Below are positions 1 through 5,041 of a stretch of 7,562 nt of DNA, in pieces (position 1 is the stretch's first letter; every line of letters begins with the position of its first letter). Position numbers and translations under genes: made by a program. Location of the stretch: contig JAFSOW010000124.1 in assembly GCA_017443165.1 (NCBI GenBank), positions 1 to 7,562 on the forward strand, in the 5' to 3' direction. The notes below the pieces were generated by a model, which was given only the letters and a program-made list of their open reading frames with translations, was not told the origin of the DNA and did no database searches. Source of the DNA: Acidaminococcaceae bacterium. GTDB taxonomy: Bacteria; Bacillota; Negativicutes; Acidaminococcales; Acidaminococcaceae.

Positions 1-34
1 CCCAGGTTACTTTATCCGTAATCTTTTTAGCCAT
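1..34 (-). CDS. N-terminal fragment of a downstream gene, possibly an FprA-like flavodiiron protein
   Basis: Only the first 11 codons are in the window: an ATG at 34..32 and the peptide MAKKITDKVTW, running off the left edge. The start is well supported by an AAAGGAG ribosome binding site at 42..48 with a 7-base spacer, and it lies 20 bases after the stop of the carboxyltransferase gene, so the two are probably co-transcribed. The peptide resembles the usual opening of A-type flavoproteins (FprA/flavodiiron, soluble cytoplasmic O2 or NO reductases of anaerobes), which tend to start with 'ITD' a few residues before a 'W-VG' stretch. Eleven residues are too few to prove this. That a gene starts here is much surer than what it encodes. 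Confidence 0.5.
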   Translation of the reverse strand, partial: MAKKITDKVTW

Positions 35-41
35 GCGACGT

Positions 42-48
42 CTCCTTT
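42..48 (-). promoter_or_regulatory. Ribosome binding site of the left-edge gene
   Basis: AAAGGAG on the minus strand, 7 bases before the ATG at 34..32. It lies in the 19-base gap after the TAA of the carboxyltransferase gene and is the main evidence that a new gene starts there. Confidence 0.75.
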
Positions 49-53
49 CAGAC

Positions 54-1403
54 TTATCTGTGGCTGCGGAAATAGTTCAACGCTACATCCGGGAACAGCG
101 CGTAAGACAGCACGTCTTCCACGCTGAGACCGGGGAACCCTGCTTCATCCAGACGGTCCCGCATGGTCTTAAGCTGGGGCTTGATGTCGTCGGCAGGACG
201 GTGGTCAATGACCGGCTCATCCCCGATGGCCAGCTTCTGCACTTCCGGATTGATGGGGCCGGCGGTTTTTCCGTAACGGCCGCGGATCAGTTCTTTTACT
301 TCACGGGGAATCATTTTGTAACGGCCCATGGCCACATTCATAACCGCCATGGAGCCGACGATCTGGCTGGTAGGCGTTACCAGGGGCGGATAACCTAAGT
401 CTTTCCGTACCTGGGGCATTTCCTTCAGCACTTCGTCCAGCTTGTCACCGATGCCCATGCCTGCCATCTGGCTGCGCAGGTTGGAAAGCATACCGCCGGG
501 AATCTGGTACAGCAGTACTTTGGGATTTACGTTAAAGTTCGGGTTCACATGGAACTCGTTGACAATTTTACTCTTGACGCCGGTGAAATATTCCGCCAGC
601 TCATTCAATGTTTCCAGATTCAGTCCGGTATCCCGGGGGCTTTCCGCCAACGTGGCCACCATGGCTTCCGTACAGGGCTGGCTCGTGGTTCCCGAGAACG
701 GGGCCAGCGCCGTGTCCAGAATATCCACGCCGGCTTCCGCTGCTTTCAGCGCGGTCATGTGGCCCAGACCGGTGGTGCAGTGATTGTGCAGTTCCAGCGG
801 AACCGTAATTTCTTTTTTCAGCGCTTTGATCAGGTTTTCCGCGCCGTAGGGGCTCAGCAGGCCCGCCATGTCTTTAATGCAGATGGAATCGGCCCCCATC
901 TGTACCATTTCCTTGGCCAGGCGCACAAAGTCCTCTGCTTTATGATACGGACTGGTGGTATAGACCAGCGCGCCCTGCATATGGGCCCCGGCCTTTTTAC
1001 CTGCCCGGAAAGAGGTTTCCAGGTTCCTCGTATCGTTGAGCGCGTCAAAAACGCGGATAATGGAGACACCGTTCTCCACACTCTTTTTAATAAACTCCGT
1101 AACAACATCATCCGCATAATGATTGTAGCCTAACAGGTTCTGGCCCCGCAGCAGCATCTGGATCGGTGTGTTCGGCATCCGGTGCCGCAGGATCCGCAGG
1201 CGGCCCCAGGGATCTTCATCCAAAAAACGCAGGCAGGCGTCAAATGTCGCGCCGCCCCAGGCTTCAACGGCATGGTAGCCAACATTGTCCAGTTTTTCCA
1301 GCACCGGGATCATATCCTGCACCCGCATCCGGGTCGCAACCAAAGACTGGGGACCGTCCCGCAGTACCGTTTCTGTAATCTTCAGGGGTTTTACTTCTGT
1401 CAT
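54..1403 (-). CDS. oadA: Biotin-dependent carboxyltransferase subunit (oxaloacetate decarboxylase alpha / pyruvate carboxylase B type), without biotin domain
   Basis: A 449-residue cytoplasmic protein of the DRE-TIM metallolyase carboxyltransferase family, which moves CO2 between oxaloacetate (or a related substrate) and a biotin carried by a partner protein. The TIM-barrel motifs are intact: ETVLRDGPQSL at 11-21 (metal ligand D16), EAWGGATFD at 47-55, RVFDALND at 117-124, CIKDMAGL at 175-182 with the lysine that is carbamylated in the family (K177), and the metal ligands H206 and H208 in LHNHCTTG. The conserved C-terminal PYC/OADA domain follows from about 290, with PGGMLSNL at 302-309. The protein stops at the end of that domain, about 140 residues short of one-piece OadA proteins, and has no biotinyl lysine motif, so it needs a separate biotin carrier that is not in this window. 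The start has AAAGGAG at 1411..1417, 7 bases upstream. The sequence does not separate OadA from PycB or transcarboxylase 5S roles. Confidence 0.88.
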   Translation of the reverse strand: MTEVKPLKITETVLRDGPQSLVATRMRVQDMIPVLEKLDNVGYHAVEAWGGATFDACLRFLDEDPWGRLRILRHRMPNTPIQMLLRGQNLLGYNHYADDVVTEFIKKSVENGVSIIRVFDALNDTRNLETSFRAGKKAGAHMQGALVYTTSPYHKAEDFVRLAKEMVQMGADSICIKDMAGLLSPYGAENLIKALKKEITVPLELHNHCTTGLGHMTALKAAEAGVDILDTALAPFSGTTSQPCTEAMVATLAESPRDTGLNLETLNELAEYFTGVKSKIVNEFHVNPNFNVNPKVLLYQIPGGMLSNLRSQMAGMGIGDKLDEVLKEMPQVRKDLGYPPLVTPTSQIVGSMAVMNVAMGRYKMIPREVKELIRGRYGKTAGPINPEVQKLAIGDEPVIDHRPADDIKPQLKTMRDRLDEAGFPGLSVEDVLSYALFPDVALNYFRSHR

Positions 1404-1445
1404 CCTAACACTCCTTTACTGAACTCCATAGAAAATCATATTTTG

Positions 1446-1464
1446 AATTGTGTAAAATACAATT
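1446..1464. repeat. AT-rich inverted repeat in the oadA leader (candidate operator)
   Basis: AATTGT and ACAATT (1446-1451 and 1459-1464) form perfect 6-base arms around a 7-base spacer. The repeat sits between the predicted transcription start (about 1482) and the oadA ribosome binding site, where a repressor could bind. It resembles no regulator site that I can name with confidence. In such AT-rich DNA it may be chance. Confidence 0.3.
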
Positions 1465-1488
1465 TTCATTGCAAAACATTATTAAGTA

Positions 1489-1517
1489 ATTATATCATAA
1501 AAATATCTTAATGTATA
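1489..1517 (-). promoter_or_regulatory. Predicted sigma-A promoter of oadA, extended -10 type
   Basis: The -10 box TATAAT (1489-1494) is a perfect consensus and is preceded by TGA, giving an extended -10 (TGnTATAAT). Seventeen bases upstream is a weak -35, TATACA (1512-1517), matching TTGACA at 4 of 6 positions. The predicted start is near 1482, giving a leader of about 80 bases. The promoter lies just downstream of the leuA terminator, so oadA is transcribed separately from leuA. Confidence 0.7.
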
Positions 1518-1544
1518 CAAAATACACTGAGAATGATTCCTGAT

Positions 1545-1574
1545 AAAAAAGGCTGCGGGGGTGCCGCAGCCTTT
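1545..1574 (-). terminator. Intrinsic terminator of leuA
   Basis: A perfect 11-bp stem (AAAGGCTGCGG with CCGCAGCCTTT) closes a 5-base loop, and the minus-strand T-run continues as TTTTTTATC. It begins about 25 bases after the leuA stop. In the plus direction only three T residues follow the stem, so it is assigned to the minus strand. Confidence 0.92.
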
Positions 1575-1599
1575 CATAAAGAATTGAAATTGTTGAATT

Positions 1600-3297
1600 T
1601 TACGCTTTCTGTTTTTCCGCCCGGTTGATGGCGCACAGGATACCCAGCAGGGAAGCCACGACGATGCCGCTGTGCACGCCGACGCCGAAAATATGGCTTC
1701 CGTCCGGTTTCTGAAGCTCGATGTAGCAGATAGCCTTGGCATTGGAGCCGCCGCTTGTCGCATGTTCATCGTAGTTGATAAACTTGTAACCGGTCACGCC
1801 GATTTTTGACAGCGCATTGAAGAACGCGTCGATAGGACCGTTGCCCCTGCCGATCACATCCATCTGTTGTCCGTCTACGGCAATGACACCGGTAAAGACC
1901 GTCGGATTTTCCGGACTGTCCCCACCCTGTTTTGCCTGATGGAAATGCCGTTCGACCAGTTCGTATTTTCCCTTCTGGTCGATAAACTCTTTCTGGAACA
2001 GATCCACAATCTGCAATTCGTTCAGTTCATCGCCGTACGCATCTGCCGCAGCCTTGACGATATCGCCGAATTCCGGCTGCATGGCCTTGGGCATGCGGTA
2101 CCCTTTTGCTTTTTCCAGAACAAAGGCGGCGCCGCCTTTGCCGGACTGGCTGTTGATCCTGATGATTGGCTCGTACTGCCGGTTGATATCCGCCGGATTG
2201 ATAGGCAGATAGGGGACCTCCCAATATTCCGTTCCGGTGTTTTTCATGTAATCAAAGCCTTTTTTGATGGCGTCCTGATGGGAACCGGAGAAAGCCGTGA
2301 AGGCCAGTTGCCCCGCATAGGGCTGCCGGGGCGGGATCGGCATCTTTGTGCATTCTTCACAGACTTTGCCTACCGCCTGGATATCATGGAAGTCCAACCC
2401 GGGATCCACGCCCTGGGTGTACATGTTCAATGCCACGGTTACGATATCCAGATTGCCGGTACGTTCCCCGTTACCGAACAGGCAGCCTTCGATCCGGTCC
2501 GCGCCGGCCAGCAGCCCCAGTTCCGCGCAGGCCACACCGGTACCCCGGTCGTTATGGGGATGCAGGCTGATGATGGCCGCTTCCCGGTTGGGCAGATGCT
2601 TGATAAAATACTCGATCTGGTCGGCGTAGGTATTGGGGGTACACATTTCCACCGTAGCCGGCAGGTTGATGATGACCGGGTTTTCTTTTGTAGCGCCCAG
2701 CGCTTCCATCACTTCATGGCAGATTCGTACGGCAAAATCCTGCTCCGTCCCGGTATAACTTTCCGGTGAATATTCATAACGGATATTCATGCCGCTGTGG
2801 GCGATTTCTTCTTCTGTCAGCTTGCGGATCAGTTTCGCGCCTTCCACCGCTATCTCCGTGATTCCGTCCATGTCTTTCTGGAATACGATCTTGCGCTGCA
2901 GGGTTGAAGTGGAATTATAAAAATGAATGATGACGTTCTTCGCGCCTTTGACTGATTCAAAGGTCTTCTTGATCAGTTCCGGCCGGGCCTGCACCAGCAC
3001 CTGCAGCGCCACATCGTCCGGTACCAGGTCCTGCTCGATCAGGGTGCGGATGATTTCGTATTCCGTTTCGGAAGCAGACGGGAACCCGATTTCAATTTCC
3101 TTAAAACCGATGTCGATCAGCATCCGGAACATGCGCAGTTTTTCATCCAGCTGCATAGGCGTTACCAGCGCCTGGTTGCCGTCCCGCAGGTCTACGCTGC
3201 ACCATACGGGCGCCTTATCGATAATATGATCCGGCCAGTCACGGTGTTCCAGCGGAATCTGCGCAAACGGGATGTACTTTTTGGCAGGTGCTTTCAT
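1600..3297 (-). CDS. leuA: 2-isopropylmalate synthase, long (type 2) form
   Basis: This cytoplasmic enzyme condenses acetyl-CoA with 2-oxoisovalerate to 2-isopropylmalate, the first committed step of leucine synthesis. The 565 residues match the long LeuA subfamily. In the catalytic barrel are SVDLRDGNQAL at 34-44 (R38 and metal ligand D39), HPHNDRGTG at 246-254 (metal ligands H246 and H248) and GNGERTGN at 275-282. A subdomain linker follows from about 320 to 420. From about 430 comes the C-terminal LeuA dimer domain that binds leucine in feedback inhibition, including GRGNGPIDA near 483-491 and the closing HSGIVVASLLGILCAINR. The ATG has AGAGGA about 8 bases upstream (3305-3310). A T-box leader precedes the gene and a strong terminator follows, so it seems transcribed alone, with leuB, leuC and leuD elsewhere. 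It is therefore likely controlled twice: by tRNA charging and by leucine itself. Confidence 0.96.
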   Translation of the reverse strand: MKAPAKKYIPFAQIPLEHRDWPDHIIDKAPVWCSVDLRDGNQALVTPMQLDEKLRMFRMLIDIGFKEIEIGFPSASETEYEIIRTLIEQDLVPDDVALQVLVQARPELIKKTFESVKGAKNVIIHFYNSTSTLQRKIVFQKDMDGITEIAVEGAKLIRKLTEEEIAHSGMNIRYEYSPESYTGTEQDFAVRICHEVMEALGATKENPVIINLPATVEMCTPNTYADQIEYFIKHLPNREAAIISLHPHNDRGTGVACAELGLLAGADRIEGCLFGNGERTGNLDIVTVALNMYTQGVDPGLDFHDIQAVGKVCEECTKMPIPPRQPYAGQLAFTAFSGSHQDAIKKGFDYMKNTGTEYWEVPYLPINPADINRQYEPIIRINSQSGKGGAAFVLEKAKGYRMPKAMQPEFGDIVKAAADAYGDELNELQIVDLFQKEFIDQKGKYELVERHFHQAKQGGDSPENPTVFTGVIAVDGQQMDVIGRGNGPIDAFFNALSKIGVTGYKFINYDEHATSGGSNAKAICYIELQKPDGSHIFGVGVHSGIVVASLLGILCAINRAEKQKA

Positions 3298-3320
3298 TTT
3301 CTAATCCTCTCTTCTTCTCT

Positions 3321-3362
3321 AAAATAAAAAACCTCACTCCCATATATCTGCAAGGGGCGAGG
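3321..3362 (-). terminator. Regulated intrinsic terminator of the leuA T-box leader
   Basis: The arms CCTCGCCCC (3354-3362) and GGGAGTGAGG (3332-3341) pair over 9 base pairs with one G-U pair and one bulged A. A minus-strand T-tract (3321-3331) follows, ending 23 bases before the leuA ATG. The 5' arm is the same stretch that closes the antiterminator, so the two structures exclude each other. Confidence 0.9.
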
Positions 3363-3388
3363 AAATAAAACCACGCTGTACCACCCTT
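3352..3388 (-). promoter_or_regulatory. T-box antiterminator
   Basis: Helix A1 pairs AAGGG (3384-3388) with CCCTT (3352-3356). The 7-base bulge TGGTACA (3377-3383) differs from the usual TGGNACC only at its last base. Helix A2 pairs GCGTGG (3371-3376) with CCTCGC (3357-3362) with one U-U mismatch, closing an 8-base loop TTTTATTT. All segments are contiguous, which is the canonical antiterminator. It uses bases 3354-3362, which are also the 5' arm of the terminator. Confidence 0.88.
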
Positions 3389-3617
3389 TTTCAACCGGCT
3401 GCCGCCGGTCCTCTCAGCCTCCAACAAGGCCTTTGCCAATAACGCGGCATTACGTCCTGCCCTACGGCTGTTTCAGGCAGGCAGCTCTGAGACCAGTCAT
3501 CCACACAGGCGCTGTCACCGGTTCGCACCTTCCACCGGTTCTCTGGCACATACATCCTGTATCTTTTTCTCTTCATAGCTTTTAGGTGAAACAGTATTTA
3601 ATTGTTATTTGAAAGAC

Positions 3618-3646
3618 ATTATATCAATTTGTAAAAAATAAGTCAA
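3618..3646 (-). promoter_or_regulatory. Sigma-A promoter of the T-box/leuA transcript
   Basis: TTGACT (3641-3646) and a perfect TATAAT (3618-3623) are separated by exactly 17 bases. The predicted start is near 3611, giving a leader of about 310 bases, as expected for a T-box transcript. Near-consensus strength suits a gene controlled by termination rather than by initiation. Confidence 0.9.
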
Positions 3647-3683
3647 TTTCTGCGGCGAAAATTCCTGAAAAACAGTTCTCCGG

Positions 3684-4991
3684 TTATTTTTCCTCAGGAG
3701 CTTCCTTTCCGCTTTCGGGTAAATGAGTAACAATGATTTTTTTCAGGCGATGCTGGTCTACTTTGGAAACTTCAACTTTTAAATCCCGGTAGGTAAACGT
3801 ATCTCCTTTTTTGGGAACTTCCCCCAGGGACTCCACGACCCAGCCGCTGATAGACTGGTTTTCCAGACTGTAAAGATCAAAGTCCAGCTGGATGTATTCG
3901 AACAGGTCGCGCAGGCTGGCGTTCCGGGAATTGCTGTCGCAGGAGACCAGGTACCGGTTGTCGCCCAGTTTATGGAACACGGACACGGCCTCATCGTGCT
4001 CATCCCAGATTTCCCCGACCAGTTCTTCCAGTATATCCTCAATCGTAATGACACCGGCAACGCTTCCGTAACTGTCGATCACCGCCGCCATCTGAAGTTT
4101 ATTGTGCTGGAGATTTTTCAGCAGCAGGGAAATCTTTGTGGAACGGTGGACATAGGCAATATTTTTTAAAATCGTTTTGATGTTGAATTTCGGGTCTTTT
4201 AGATAGGAATTGTAAAAATCCTTGGCATGGAGCAGACCTATAATGTTGTTCTCTTCTTCATCGTAAACAGGAAGACGGGTAAAATGATTCGTCGTAAACA
4301 TGCGGTAAATCTCCGCGTTGCTGTTGGTCACGCTACAGGCTACCATGTCAACCCGGGGGGTAAATATTTCCTTGACGCGGATGTCGTTGAACTCAATGGC
4401 GGACTTGATCAGATCGCTTTCGTCCTCACTGATGGTCCCTTCGTTTTCCACTTCGTCAACCATAACCTTCAGTTCGGCTTCCGTAATCGTAGGCCTGGCC
4501 GTCTTTTTCCCGGCTATATTCCGGCTGAGGCAATCTTTCAGCTGTTTAAAAATATAATTAAGGGGAGTAAACAGCCTGGTATTCCACCACAGTAGTTTAT
4601 GTACAGCCAGCAGAAACGGTTCGGAATACTCTTTCGCCAGGCTTTTGGGGGAAATTTCTCCTACTACAAGTATAACAACCGTTGTAATGGCTGTAGCTAT
4701 GGACACACTGCCCTCATCCCCGATCAGTTTAATGCACAAAAGGGTAGCGATGGATGCCGTACCTATATTCACAATATTGTTTCCTACTAAAATTGTGGAA
4801 AGCACCTCATCAAAATGATCCAGCAGCCGCAATATCCCGGCGGCGTCTTTGTTCCCGTTCCGGGCCAGATGTTTTATGCGGATTTTATTCACGGTACTGA
4901 GCGCCGTTTCCGATGCGGAATAAAAGGCGGAGCCGCAAAGAAAAATAACAAGGATCACCAGATACCGGTACAGCTCGTTTTCGACAATCAT
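3684..4991 (-). CDS. CNNM (DUF21) / CBS-pair / CorC-HlyC membrane protein, putative divalent-cation transporter
   Basis: An inner-membrane protein of the bacterial CNNM/CorC family, linked in studied members to Mg2+ (sometimes Co2+) export; older annotation says 'hemolysin-like'. Counting from the ATG at 4991 (435 residues), the CNNM transmembrane domain covers about 6-180, with hydrophobic stretches near 8-25, 64-90, 98-112 and 126-145, and family signatures SASETALSTV (25-34), VGNNIVNIGTAS (69-80) and GEISPKSLA (111-119). A cytoplasmic CBS pair spans about 209-329, entered by FTPRVDMV and ending with the YGSVAGVITIEDILEELVG segment. A CorC-HlyC domain follows at about 339-424. Length is normal. 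The start was chosen at 4991 because GGAAGGAAAG lies just before it; the upstream in-frame ATG at 5009, which would add six residues, has no ribosome binding site. It follows the Ca2+-ATPase by about 50 bases with no terminator between, suggesting one transcript. The ion is not proven by sequence. Confidence 0.9.
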   Translation of the reverse strand: MIVENELYRYLVILVIFLCGSAFYSASETALSTVNKIRIKHLARNGNKDAAGILRLLDHFDEVLSTILVGNNIVNIGTASIATLLCIKLIGDEGSVSIATAITTVVILVVGEISPKSLAKEYSEPFLLAVHKLLWWNTRLFTPLNYIFKQLKDCLSRNIAGKKTARPTITEAELKVMVDEVENEGTISEDESDLIKSAIEFNDIRVKEIFTPRVDMVACSVTNSNAEIYRMFTTNHFTRLPVYDEEENNIIGLLHAKDFYNSYLKDPKFNIKTILKNIAYVHRSTKISLLLKNLQHNKLQMAAVIDSYGSVAGVITIEDILEELVGEIWDEHDEAVSVFHKLGDNRYLVSCDSNSRNASLRDLFEYIQLDFDLYSLENQSISGWVVESLGEVPKKGDTFTYRDLKVEVSKVDQHRLKKIIVTHLPESGKEAPEEK

Positions 4992-5000
4992 AAAACTCTT

Positions 5001-5005
5001 TCCTT
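5001..5005 (-). promoter_or_regulatory. Ribosome binding site that decides the CNNM gene start
   Basis: AAGGA within GGAAGGAAAG lies 9 bases before the ATG at 4991..4989. It overlaps the codons that would follow the alternative ATG at 5009, which is itself preceded only by AAAGCAATCACAAAT, with no match to the 16S tail. Confidence 0.65.
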
Positions 5006-5041
5006 CCATATTTGTGATTGCTTTTAACGTTAATTTTGTTT

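Larger units (their letters stand above)
3321..3580 (-). ncRNA. T-box riboswitch leader of leuA, likely tRNA-Leu responsive (CUG specifier)
   Basis: A T-box leader holds transcription off until an uncharged tRNA pairs with it. Stem I is anchored by AGCT at 3577-3580 with AGCT at 3483-3486, then GAGA (3568-3571) with TCTC (3489-3492), and above the specifier loop ACAGG (3556-3560) with CCTGT (3505-3509). The distal part holds AGAGAACCGGTGG and GCGAACCGGT. In the specifier loop, CTG at 3494-3496 is followed by a G and then the TCTC helix strand, the same layout as GGC-A-UUCUU in glyQS leaders; CUG is a leucine codon. The 3' half has a hairpin at 3394-3409 and the T-box AAGGGTGGTACAGCG. UGGU in the bulge matches tRNA with discriminator A, as in tRNA-Leu. 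The competing terminator is listed separately. The reading CUG is inference from pairing; UGG or CUC in nearby registers fit the geometry worse. Confidence 0.93.

Noticed and set aside
549..1133. A 194-codon plus-strand open frame inside the carboxyltransferase gene
   Set aside because: It is antisense to a gene with intact catalytic motifs, and its translation is low-complexity with no recognisable domain.
1446..1464. The oadA inverted repeat as a Rex (redox) operator
   Set aside because: Rex sites read TTGTGAA-N4-TTCACAA; here the spacing is shorter and only TTGTG on one side matches, so I leave the regulator unnamed.
1545..1574. The leuA terminator acting in both directions
   Set aside because: On the plus strand only three T residues follow the stem, and there is no plus-strand gene to terminate.
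1867..2769. A 300-codon open frame on the plus strand inside leuA
   Set aside because: It is antisense to a well-supported leuA, has no ribosome binding site that I can see, and its translation resembles no protein family; it is a shadow of leuA codon use.
3391..3576. A 61-codon minus-strand open frame in the leuA leader, considered as an attenuation leader peptide
   Set aside because: It contains only two leucine codons, not in a run, and overlaps Stem I and the T-box, which explain the region fully.
3664..3698. Possible terminator after the CNNM gene (CCTGA-GG-AAAAA pairing with TTTTTCAGG)
   Set aside because: The stem is A-U rich with a two-base bulge, overlaps the stop codon, and the following T-run is short; too weak to annotate.
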